Translations under genes and position numbers: made by a program
Part shown: piece after piece, positions 47,105 through 56,542 of the stretch
Layout: every line of letters starts with the position of its first letter
How positions within the stretch are numbered: position 1 is the stretch's first letter
Notes under the pieces: generated by a model
The model's input: the letters and a program-made list of their open reading frames with translations, nothing else
Database searches by the model: none
What the model was told of the DNA's origin: nothing
Source: Endothia cerciana
Taxonomy: Eukaryota > Ascomycota > Sordariomycetes > Diaporthales > Cryphonectriaceae
Direction: 5' to 3'
NCBI GenBank assembly: GCA_026119935.1
Contig: JALRMH010000048.1
Span: 62,001-126,000 of the forward strand
Length of the DNA stretch: 64,000 bases

Positions 47105-48098
47105 CGGGAATTATACCACCATTACCACCACCTATACCAGTGGCTTCGTGTATGCCACGACTACGATCCCACAGCCGAACGGAACTGTAAAAGGCACGGT
47201 CCTCATTGAATCGCCATTCCCTACTTAGTCATGCAATGCTTATGCGTACCTGGTCCAGGCCACGACGCTCCTCCAAGTGAATCTCACGACGAGGAGCTAT
47301 GATGTGCAGAACACAAGTTTGGGCAACAGAAACGGCAGCATCAATTCTGTGGGCTGCGACCCCACCGACAACTATATCTATGGTGTGACATCCAATGTGC
47401 GTCTAGCAGATTTATCAGGATATCGGCCCTATATACATCAGTCCCTAGCGTCCCCTTAAACTCGACGGTAACTGCCAGTTTGCGTGGGGGAGGTTTTGAC
47501 TAGTATGGCGTCTACTGGAGCTTTACACAGTCGAGCACGGTTACAAAATCAACCTCAACCTACAATCTAGCACGTATTCTGCAGCCTCTGAACACGAGCA
47601 CGGCGACCGTGCCCGGTGCATGGCAACTGTATGATTGGGTATTCTCGGTGACACCAGGATATGATGTGTATCTCGTAAGTCTCAGTCAACTCCGAGCTGA
47701 TCTTTTTGCTACTTCTACTAATTCTCCATACCTCTCGGCAAGGACTTGGCATAGACCCGTCTGGTTACACAAACACCTTGTTGAGGTTTACCAAAGGCCT
47801 TGTCGGCGGCGCCACGTCCAACCATTGGACTGCAGTTGCCTCCCAAGCCCACACAGCCAACTCGACGAACAACAGCTACGGCGCCATCTGGCCCGTCCCC
47901 GATGACTCTCTACGATTGGGAGGATACGGTTGAACAAACCTGAGGTTTCCTGTACTGGGGACTACTCTAGCCTCGACTAATCCCAATGCGACATATGTGA
48001 GCCAGGGCCCGGGCCCTGGCACCAGCATCAACGGCGCCCGTTGTGCTTATGCGCTGCTGAATGGCACGATTTATAGTTTTGAGGGGTATCCGACTTGA
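47105..48098 (+). pseudogene. Decayed C-terminal domain (DUF6923-like) of the wall protein
   Basis: Directly after the stop of the large protein, coding sequence continues in other frames. First comes a linker typical of this family (NYTTITTTYTSGFVYATTT, PQPNGTVKGTVLIESPFPT), then TAG (47226-47228), then CNAYAYLVQATTLLQVNL and DPTDNYIYGVTSN. A frame change near 47400 leads to TASLRGGGFD, TAG (47501-47503), YGVYWSF and YDWVF; an intron with GTAAGT follows, then GIDPSGYTNTLLRFTKGL. TGA (47931-47933) interrupts it before LRFPVLGTT and the end at 48096-48098. The order matches the propeller-like DUF6923 domain that ends many fungal Ser-rich wall proteins. Three stops and at least two frame changes indicate decay, with the upstream 2230-aa frame still open. 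Confidence 0.65.
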
Positions 48099-49002
48099 TT
48101 AATGATTTTGGTTTAGCATTTGAGAGGAGCCCTTGGAATCCTCGCAAGAGGGTTTGTATGCGGCTCCCCGTGGAAGGCGTTCAAGAAGGGAAGCGATTCT
48201 AGTTCTTGCAAATCTTGAACAGGACGTTCAACTGTTTTAAATTTCGCTGCATCGTTTATCTTTAACCCAATGCTTTAATAGATACTTCAATCGTCCATCT
48301 GTGTTGCCTTAGGTATTGCTACGACTTCAGCAATAGAATCATCCCCTTTCCCCCTCTCCCCCGAAGGTGTTCTGTACTTTGCTATCTACGTAGAGACGAG
48401 GTAAAGGTTCGCACCCAAATCTGATAGACCAGGCTTCGCGGCCCAGTCCAGACCTCTTGGCTGATCCCGCTATCGAAACAGCATTGCCTGGAGTTGCGAT
48501 TTTGTTTCTTTACCGCTGCCCCCCTTTCACAAACAGCCCCGTTGACCTGCTATGTTGCGGTCATCTTCTCCAAACTTCGTGCTTCTAGGTGTGCGCAGCA
48601 CCTCGCCCGACGAAATGTGAATTTTGTTGAGCGCTGAGATGAGAATCCCATGGATCTAGCTGAGAAGTGGAGTCGAGGCTCCCCCTTGCACGGCTCAACC
48701 TCGGCTGTGACAGCGGTTTTTTTTTGGGGGGGGGGGGGGTTTTTGGCCGTCCTCGAACGTGGCACCATGAACCCGTGATTTCATCGACCAGACTGCCGCA
48801 ACAGGCAACGAACATCAGACCCCATACCGCTCACACGTGGTAGAAGAGAGCGAGCGCCACCCGGGAGCGAAATCAATTATCAGGTCGACTCGACTTTCGG
48901 TCTATATCTGCCTTCCGACCAGTCTTGAAGACGAAACAACTTAGGATCCTGGCCTTTCAGACGATCGATCCGTGGATACGAACATCAATACCAACGGAAA
49001 CC
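48099..49002. other. Intergenic region
   Basis: No conserved frame. A T10-G14-T6 stretch lies at 48716-48745. The final ~150 bp are the leader of the ceramidase gene. Confidence 0.45.
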
Positions 49003-50001
49003 ATGGCCCACCGAAGTCGTCATGACCCTGGCAAAGATCCCTTCGCCAGCATGGGATATTGGGGCACTCCCTCCAGCACAGCGAAGTCAGTATGAATCTC
49101 AGAAGGCAGAAGCATAACGTCGGTTCTATGCGACATGTCTGGGGCCCTCGCTCGCAGCGAGCGGCCTTTGCCTAGGACCTGGAGGGAGGGGCAAGATCAG
49201 GGATGACCTGAGAACAGTTGCTGATACTCGCCGAATAGCTTTTGCGAGGAGGACTACGCTATTACTTACTACATAGCCGAGTTCTTCAACACTTTCACGA
49301 ACCTCGCTTACGGTGAGCTACGAGCGAAACTGGGGCTCCGCGTCCGCCTAGGATGGCCAGCGAGGAGGACGTACTGACGTGCAGAGTTAGTATACTACGC
49401 CTTCAAGATTTCGCGTCGAGATGCACCGGGGGGGGTTTTCTTCGGCATGGATACGATGGCGGTCTCGCTTCTCCTCGTCGGGATATTCTCATTCATCTTC
49501 CACGCGAGCCTCCACCGCGAGGCCCAGTTCCTCGACGAGATGTCAATGTTCTTTCTCGGCTCGGCATTACTGCAGCCGCTGTACACCACAGGCTACTCGG
49601 CGGGAACGCAGAGGGCCATAACGATCGTCCTGCTCTCCGTGGTCGTCGTCATCTCCGCGGTGTACTACCAGACGAGGATCGTGGAGCTGCACTGGGGCTC
49701 GTTCTTCATCATGGAGAACATGCTCTGGACGCGCGCGCTGTACCTGTCATACCACCGCCAGCGCCCCGGCGCGACGGGCAGATCCCGGGTCTCGGGGCGG
49801 TTCTGGTCCTCGACGGGGACCATGGTTGTGGCCATCATCGTATGGGTGATCGACCTAGAGCTGTGCCCCCCGCTGCGGGCGCTGCGGGAGGCGGTCGGGG
49901 TGCCGTGGGCGTACGTCCTGGAGCTTCACGGGTGGTGGCACATCCTCACCGCTGTAGCTGCCGCGGGATACGTCGAGATGATCAGGGAGATCTGTCAATG
50001 A
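49003..50001 (+). CDS. Alkaline ceramidase (YPC1/YDC1/ACER family)
   Basis: Predicted ER/Golgi multi-pass ceramide amidohydrolase of 257 aa. Exons 49003-49085, 49239-49312 and 49385-50001; the joins restore WGTPSSTANFCEEDYAITYY and FTNLAYELVYYAF, both conserved in the family. The family (CREST superfamily) uses a Zn ion held by histidines and an aspartate: SFIFHASLHREAQFLDEMSM gives Ser, His and Asp, and VLELHGWWHILT gives the two C-terminal His. The N-terminal CEEDY region is the Ca-binding/start motif. About seven hydrophobic segments are visible. It should release sphingoid bases from (phyto)ceramide and so adjust ceramide/sphingosine balance. The length is slightly below the ~280-300 aa of yeast relatives, with a short C-terminal tail. 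Confidence 0.92.
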
Positions 50002-50235
50002 TTGAGGCGCAGCGGCGGGGACCGGCAGGAGTAGCGGTCAAGGGCAGGCAGCCAGATCACGTCGGCGTGCTGCATATCAGGCAGCAGCATGAGGCCTGGA
50101 TAGTTAGGCAGCGTCGCCCGCTAGCCAACGGGGGGATCTGGGCTTTCCTAAACGTATCTGGCTGATGAGCAACCGCCCACTGCCAGCACTCACGATGGCC
50201 GAGCATACAGTGTTCAGACGCCGGGCCCCGCTGGG

Positions 50236-50820
50236 ATGCAGCCAGCTTCAGATAGCACTGAATCGAAGTCTGCGGATATCTACCTCCTCTGTTATGTCCC
50301 ATCACCATTGTTCCATGCCCACTGGTCCGTCTTCGTACCCAGCCAAATGGACCCGGAGCGCGGCACCGTGATCAATGTGCGAGGCGATCCCCTGAACGGT
50401 TTCACCCATGAGTTTGAGCGAGGCTACGTCCCGAGCAGGTATCCGGAGAATCCACCCCTGATGACGAGGCTAGGTCCTTATCAGGAAGAGCCTCATCCTT
50501 CCGGAGGGCCCAGGCCAGGCCGGCACGGATAGATCCGCGTACAACGAGCTGGAGCGGCTAGCACTTTCGATCGAGGCCCCCGGACCGAGCCTCGGGAGGG
50601 GGGCCTCTCGGGATGTAAGTCTCTCCTTCGCAGCAGAAGAAATAGACGGGGGAATATGACCCCGACGAGCCCACGAGCTGACACCCCTCCACAGGGCCGC
50701 GTCAGGGTCGAGATCCGGGATTGTCAGTTCTGGGCGCGCCAGTTTATGGCCAGGGCGATCGAGCGAGGGATGATGGACGAGACAGCTCGAGATGTATTAG
50801 ACAAGGCACCACGGCACTGA
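50236..50820 (+). CDS. Conserved fungal protein of unknown function
   Basis: Proposed exons 50236-50473, 50514-50614 and 50695-50820 (154 aa). The family is small, cytosolic and common in ascomycetes: an N-terminal strand YLLCYVPSPLFHAHWSVFVP, a core FTHEFERGY, then LERLALSIEAPGPSL and the C-terminal helix with IRDCQFWARQFM. All are present in order. The second intron (50615-50694, GTAAGT..CCACAG) is good. The first is doubtful: the frame must change by one between FTHEFERGY and NELERLALS, and the best solution is a 40-nt intron (50474-50513) with a poor donor GTCCTT. A one-base frameshift is the alternative. Relatives often occur near secondary-metabolite genes, but no such gene is adjacent here. 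Confidence 0.6.
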
Positions 50821-51077
50821 AATGCCATGGTGTACTCAGAAGCACAACGGTCTAGCCCGGGGTCTTGAAAGACGAGGAGTCACAATCGTCGGCCCTGGGT
50901 GTGCTCCGGGGTCCTCAGATACTCTGGACCAGGACAACGCCAATCTTAAGTGCACATTGTACACCTGTAGTCATTGTCCCACGTCCGGAATAGCGAAGCC
51001 TACGCCCGATCCCAAAAATACATCTGGCAAAAATAACAAAAGAGAAGCTCGACTTAATCGAGTGTACTGGTATGAAT

Positions 51078-51149
51078 TGATCCGTGCAGGGATCGAACCT
51101 GCAATCTCCTGATTCGTAGTCAGACGCCTTGCCATTGGGCCAACGGACC
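51078..51149 (-). tRNA. tRNA-Arg (anticodon ACG)
   Basis: The minus strand gives a 72-nt cloverleaf without intron: acceptor GGTCCGT/ACGGATC (one G-T pair), anticodon stem CTGA(C)/(G)TCAG with loop CTACGAA (anticodon ACG, read as ICG), T-arm TGCAG-GTTCGATC-CCTGCA, discriminator A. A-box (TGGCCCAATGG) and B-box (GGTTCGATCC) promoters are inside the gene. Downstream on the minus strand a T-rich stretch (complement of 51018-51040) can end transcription. Confidence 0.93.
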
Positions 51150-51713
51150 TGTTACTTGTTGTTAAAAGCTCTACAGAAGAATTTTGTTCAAGTATCCTAA
51201 TCAAGCGGAGCCCGCTGGAGAGAATTTTGGTGGAGTGGAGACCAGGCCGCCCGGCTTTTCACTGGCATCAAGACCATTAGGGTCTAAATACTACGGAAAA
51301 ACCTCGATTATCTCTAACATCCTCTTCGGTTAAGATAAGTATTTTGAAGGCCCTACAGCAATGATATTAGTCAGCAGCTGGCTTCCATGGTGTAACTCTG
51401 GTCTTCTCATACCAAACCAAGAGCCGTAGACGTGCGGTGGAGCAATAAATTTGTCTGTGAACTACTATTATATTAATTCCGTGTATGCTAAAGCTGGAAA
51501 GCCTTTGTGTGCCTCGAAATGAATCATCGCTCGATCATGGCAGTCAGGGGTAATCGACCCCCCCCCCCCCAACCCCCGAAAACAGCAGCCGACCCAACAC
51601 GGCGAGCCTTGAACCAGCCGCCAGTATCCGCGCTGTAACATGAGGCCAGGTCTGGCACATGAGACTTGCAACGACCGGAACAGACTAGACACGTGCCGAC
51701 CAGCAGGGTCTCC
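51150..51713. other. Intergenic region
   Basis: Upstream of tRNA-Arg and the 3' flank of the Cys/Ser-rich gene. C13 lies at 51558-51570. No conserved frame. Confidence 0.45.
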
Positions 51714-52400
51714 CTACAGCCAGCGGACCCAGAAGGGTCTTATCCTCCCAGCAGCCGCGACGCTCGTCGCACTTGACGCGGCCGACCCTGTCCCCGTTCC
51801 CGACCCAGCTCCTTGCGTGCTTGTGGAAGTGGTAGTGACGCCCAGCCCCGTCGCAGTGCTGTTCGAACCTCCGACTGCGGTCCCCGTCGAGGACGCAGTC
51901 GAGTTCGTCGTAGCCGCCGCCGCCGCCGCCGCCGCCGCCGAGGAGGAGGAGTTCGCGGATATACCCGCGCTCCCGGTGGGGGCGGTGCAGTTCTCGGTGA
52001 AGAAGACGTAGTCGGCCTGACACCCGAGGCCGGCACATGCAGACTCACAAGGGTAGTCCACGAAGACGGTCGGGATGGCGCTCGGGCAGCCGCAGGACTG
52101 GGTGAGGGGCTCAACCTCGACGCAGTCGGGCACCGCGCAGCTGCTGCAGATGCTGCTGGTCAGGGTCACGGTCGGGCATCCCGCCTGGGAGCCGGATGCA
52201 GGCGTGGGGGTCGCGGTGACCTCGGAGAAGATGGTACTAGAGACCGTGGATATCGGGGTCGAGGTGGTCACGACAGCCTGCGCAGCGGGCACGCCAGCCC
52301 TGGAGGGGGTGAGCAGTGAGCCTCCCTGTCCCCGACGCCCGCGGAAGAACCAGGGGACTTACACCGAGACCGCGGCCAACGCACGGACGAGGAACTTCAT
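51714..52400 (-). CDS. Cys- and Ser/Thr-rich secreted protein
   Basis: Predicted extracellular protein of 207 aa. Exons 52400-52363 and 52299-51714; the first codes 12 residues of a signal peptide (MKFLVRALAAVSV), completed after the intron by AGVPAAQAV. Residues ~35-100 carry a compact Cys module (CPTVTL, ICSSCAVPDC, SCGCP, YPCESACAGLGC, ENC) found in fungal surface proteins. A Ser/Ala/Thr-rich tail follows, with a run of eight or nine Ala encoded by a GCC/GCG microsatellite. The end (RIRPFWVRWL) is not a normal GPI signal, although this type of protein is usually GPI-anchored; a 3' frameshift or a further exon may have replaced the hydrophobic end. Exact ligand or role unknown. Confidence 0.7.
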
Positions 52401-53179
52401 GGTAACGGTACGTATCACTCTGCGAACCTTCTCCCCCTTGGGACAGATAGAATAGCGCCTTAAACGAGCGGCCGCCGGTGGATTTCAGATGCTTGAGCAC
52501 CGGGGAAGGGCGCTGAGATGTTCAACAGGGCACTATGACAACGGGGTATCGTAGAAGTCGTGCCATAGTAGGAACATCCCTCCCTCCCTGACCTTTAGGT
52601 CCATCTGGCATGCATCTCAGATGTCGCCTGCACGGTAGTGGCTTGAATGTCACCCCATGACGTAAGGTGGCGCGTTGCCCCCGCGACCCTGGACCGGCTT
52701 TCAGCAATCTACATAGTATATCGAACAAAATGCCATGCCTCTTTTTCTGATGGATACAGAACTGACTCCGAGGCCTCGAATCTGGTTGGGCCCAGTTGGC
52801 TGCGAGCGGATCGCTAGTAGGTATCCCAAGGCAGAGTTAGGCAAGGCCAGGAGCGAGAGAAACCCTGGACGTCGGTGACTTGCGTGTGGGGGGGCAACGC
52901 TATCCTCTAGATTCAGCCGCAACTTAGCGACACTTCTAAAAGACGGAAATCAAAAGAAGAAAATAACACAAGAAGGCTTATGACCCATATATGAATATAC
53001 AAACAGATTCTTTATAGTGGCGCCAGCTTCGCCTCGTAAATCTCAGCCTAACAATCGTCTCAGTCCTCCATTCCCCCCGGGGCGAAGATCACCATTTGGG
53101 GGGGGGGGGGGATGTTCTATAGGCACGTGGTCACCTGGAGGGAATAGAAGATCAGAAGATCAGGCCTTGACAAGTAGCC

Positions 53180-53221
53180 CCAGGTGGCCCTGCCCAGGTG
53201 GCCCTGCCCAGGTGGCCCTGC
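53180..53221. repeat. 14-bp tandem repeat, three copies
   Basis: Three perfect head-to-tail copies of CCAGGTGGCCCTGC, about 210 bp upstream of the M28 peptidase start. Confidence 0.8.
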
Positions 53222-53348
53222 CCTGGCAGCTGAGCTCCACCCCCAGCCTGCGGCGTCAACAGGGGTTCGTGTGAGATCTTATCAGCAGCAGTGTCCGAGT
53301 CCAGCTCCGGTCCGTATCGACCAACAGTCATCATCATCATCACCACCA

Positions 53349-53395
53349 CCCTCCTCCTCCTCCTCCTCCTCCTCCTCCTCCTCCTCCTCCTCCTC
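53349..53395. repeat. CCT/TCC trinucleotide microsatellite
   Basis: About 15 uninterrupted CTC units, ending some 35 bp before the peptidase ATG, so probably transcribed as part of the 5' leader. CT-rich leaders are common in fungal genes, but a perfect triplet tract of this length is unusual. Confidence 0.8.
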
Positions 53396-53430
53396 GGCGT
53401 CGTTCAACATCGTCACTTGATTTTCACGCG

Positions 53431-55084
53431 ATGTCTGGGTTCAAGGGCGTGTGCCTCACGGCGCTCGCCGTATCTTTCCTGCGTGGAAGTGGCGCTTCTT
53501 CCCTCCAGCAGCCTTTGTTTGGCCATTCGCAGCAGTCGCCGCTGTCACCGTCCTCCGGCAAGCCTCTGGTCGACAGCGAGGCGCTCCAGGCCGCCATCTC
53601 GGGCGACAAGCTGCTCGAGAGGGCAGTGGAGCTCTATGAGATTGCGAATCTCAGTTGGAATGACTACAACAGGCCGACGCGTGTAATTGGAAGTGAAGGT
53701 GAGGCTTCGTCGTAGTGCCCGTGGCGTACACGTTGCCCCAACGGACCTCTTCCAGACCCCCTCAGACGCTCATCCCAAACAGCTACCGAATCTCACTAAC
53801 ACATCTACAGGGCACCTAGGAACACTAAAGTACATCCAGGATGCCATATCGAATCTTGGAGACTATTACAAGATCATACAGCAGCCTTTCCCAGCCTACT
53901 CCGGCAGCGTATTTGAGTCACGCCTTGTGCTGGGCAATGCTGTAGCGAAGTCCGCGTCGCCCATGAGCTTGACCCCGCCCACCAAGGACAAGGAGCCCGT
54001 ACATGGAGGCCTTGTCCTCGTTGACGAGGATGGCTGCTTCTCGAGGAACTATCCGGCCAGCGTCAAGGGCAACATTGCTCTCGTCCGCCGCGGTGTATGC
54101 TCCTTCGGCGACAAGTCTGCGCTCGCTGGCCGTGCGGGAGCTACCGCTGCCGTGATATATAACAACGAGAAAGGCACCTTGCATGGCACCATGGGCACTC
54201 CTGAAGATGACCATGTGGCTACGTTTGGCATCGACCTGGACGAGGCCGAGCCCGTTGTGGAGAAGCTGAAGGGTGGGCAGTCTGTCGATGCCATCGCCTA
54301 CATCGACGGGGTAGTCAGCACGATCGAGACTCGCAATATTGTCATTCAGACAGCAGAGGGCGATCCAGACCACTGCGTGATGCTGGGGGCCCACTCGGAC
54401 AGCGTAGCTGAGGGACCCGGCATCAACGACGACGGATCCGGCTCTCTTTCGCTCATCGAGGTCGCTACGCACCTCACCAGGTTCCGCGTCCACAACTGCG
54501 TGCGCTTTGCCTGGTGGTCGGCAGAGGAGGAGGGGCTTCTCGGATCTGAGTTCTACGCCTCGACGCTCCCGAGCGAAGAGAATACGAAGATCCGCCTCTT
54601 TATGGATTATGACATGCTGGCTAGCCCGAACTACGCCTACCAGGTCTACAACGCCACGAACGAGGAGAATCCGACCGGGTCCGAGGAGCTGAGGGATCTC
54701 TACATCGACTGGTACGAGGCACACGGCCTCAACTACACGCTCACCCCCTTCGACGGCCGTAGCGACTACGATGGCTTCATCCGGGCTGGGATCCCTGCAG
54801 GAGGCGTCGCTACTGGTGCCGAAGGCGTCAAGACCGCGGACGAGGCCGAGATGTTTGGGGGGACTGCGGGCGACTGGTATGACTCTTGCTACCACCAGCT
54901 CTGTGACGGCACGGGCAATGTCAACGCGACCGCATGGGAGCTCAACACCAGGCTGGTCGCCCACTCGGTCGCCACGTACGCCGCGTCGTTTGAGGGCTTC
55001 CCCGAGCGTGACGCGGCTGCCCTGAAAGGGCCCAGCAAGTATGAGCAGACGGTGAAATTCCGTGGAGATCGTCTGTTCTGGTAA
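53431..55084 (+). CDS. Secreted M28 aminopeptidase with PA domain (Lap2/aminopeptidase Y-like)
   Basis: Predicted secreted or vacuolar leucyl-type aminopeptidase of 513 aa. Exons 53431-53698 and 53811-55084, joining at SEGHLGTLKYI. A signal peptide (VCLTALAVSFLRGSGASS) is followed by a short propeptide. A protease-associated domain occupies about residues 120-260 (GNIALVRRGVCSFGDKSALA). The Zn peptidase core has the M28 ligands in order: GAHSDS (His), NDDGSG (Asp), SAEEEGLLGS (catalytic Glu and Glu), LFMDYDM (Asp) and DSCYHQLCD (His, with two Cys). SDYDGFIRAGIPAGG is the conserved family block before the last ligand. It releases N-terminal residues from peptides and is a usual part of fungal extracellular protein digestion; the S28 peptidase at 6-8 kb would complement it. 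Confidence 0.93.
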
Positions 55085-55562
55085 TCAGCATGTGGCATAG
55101 TCTGGTTGGTCCGACCACCGTTCATATATGTATTAGTCCTCACACAAGGGGGTGAACATATCGCATTGGGTTAGCATTAGTGTCTTGGAAAGCGCGAAGC
55201 TTGTTGATATAGAGTAGACCGGGCAGGAATCGTATACAAGATTGCATTGCAACACCCCCGCGAGCTTTCAAGCGATTGTGGACCTCCCTCTCCCGTCCCC
55301 CACTGCCTTTTGGGGGGGGGGGGGGTGCGGCGGGCTTTTTCTCCGCGCGAAAGTGCCCTTCAACAGACATCGAGCTGACCTGAGCTCCTTTCATATGGCC
55401 GAAGCACCCAGCGGCACGCATGATCTATTATGCTGCCTCGACTTTGCCGATGGGGTTAGAATTTCCGTGCGTGGTGAGTGAAGAAACCGACAGTAGTGCA
55501 GGTCTGCGCAGCCTGTCCCCCCACCCTCCGGACCTGGAGAATATCATACCAGCGTCGTTGAC
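55085..55562. other. Convergent 3' intergenic region
   Basis: Between the 3' ends of the M28 peptidase gene and the secreted Lys/Pro/Ser-rich gene. Holds G14 at 55312-55325. No coding signal, though the last ~100 bp could contain a further 3' exon of the latter gene. Confidence 0.45.
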
Positions 55563-56227
55563 TTACTGGGGACCCGATGTGGAAGTTGGCATTGGAGAGG
55601 GGCTTGACGCAGGGCCGTTCTCGCTTGTAGTAGATGTGCTAGCGCTCGAGGTACTAGCCTTGCTTGACGCGCTGGTGCTGCTCGATTTGTGAGACTTTGG
55701 CGGTTTGGACTTTGGCGGCTTGGACTTTGGTGTCTTGGACTTCGACGGCTTGGGCTTCTTTCCGGGCGGCAAGACCGTAGGCAGTGGGAAAGGAGCGCCC
55801 GGCGGGGTCGTCTGGAAGTGCTCCATATCTGCGCCAAGGTCTGTCGAGGCCGGCGGGCTCAGCGAGCCGGATTGAAGAACAGGCGTACAGAGTGCATAGT
55901 AATATTCCTCGAGGCAGTAGGCCTTGGTGAGGAGCCCCGAGTCCTTGGCGTGCGCGCACTGCTCAGAGGCCCAGGGCCAGCAGCCCGAGAGGTACGCACA
56001 GCTGGGCCGCGGAGATCCGTCTTCGGTTGCTGGTTGGTATACATCAGCTCACTCATCTGTGGTAACAGACTGGAAGCTGGTCTTTGGCCGTTGGGCGACT
56101 ACTCACGTGGCGGCGGCTGCCCACTGGGAGTCACCGTGACAGCACGGGCAGGGGGCGCTGGCGAGGCGTCAATAACAGGCGCCAAAAGTAAGAGCCACAA
56201 TAAACAGTCGGTGGTAGTTTCCATCAT
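55563..56227 (-). CDS. Small secreted Cys-containing protein with Lys/Pro/Ser-rich tail
   Basis: Predicted secreted protein of 195 aa. Exons 56227-56107 and 56029-55563; phase-1 join PPPPTEDGSP. Signal peptide MMETTTDCLLWLLLLAPVIDA. Residues ~50-100 hold six to eight cysteines (CAYLSGCWPW, QCAHAKDSG, YCLEEYYYALC), a compact disulfide domain. After a proline linker comes a basic repeat block built on PKSKPPKS, then a Ser/Thr-rich end. The first ATG of two in tandem is used. The frame ends at TAA 55563-55565 directly at a GTAAGT, so the real 3' end may instead be spliced to one more exon. The pattern of short Cys domain plus charged repeats resembles effector-like or wall-binding proteins, but I recognise no family. 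Confidence 0.65.
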
Positions 56228-56542
56228 GGCAATAGTAAGCGTACAGGTATTGTGTGGATGCTAGCGTCCGAGTACAGCTCGAGGATAGAAATCGCATCAC
56301 CTCCGGCAGAGTTGTGGACAGCACGAGACTCGCCTCGGGACTCTTGGAGTCCTGGTCCTGAGGAAATGCATATTTATACGGAGCTCCTTTCTAGGATCAT
56401 CCTGTAGCCATAGACTTCAGCATTCAAGTCTATTGGATCAGAGTTAGTATGGATTAGTCGTCTATCGATGTCCTGGATAGTTAGATCAACAACGCTTGAT
56501 GCCCCGGTATATTTCCGCCTAGCACCGGCACCCTTCAACCCT
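56228..56542. other. Intergenic region
   Basis: Promoter of the small secreted protein and 3' flank of the FAD monooxygenase. Nothing else seen. Confidence 0.4.

Larger units (their letters stand above)
52401..53430. other. Divergent intergenic region with simple repeats
   Basis: Separates the Cys/Ser-rich gene from the M28 aminopeptidase gene and holds both promoters. Contains G14 at 53098-53111, three copies of a 14-bp unit (53180-53221), and a CCT trinucleotide tract at about 53349-53395 directly ahead of the peptidase, probably in its leader. Confidence 0.6.

Noticed and set aside
53918..54964. 348-codon minus-strand frame
   Set aside because: Antisense to the M28 peptidase core, which has all metal ligands on the plus strand.
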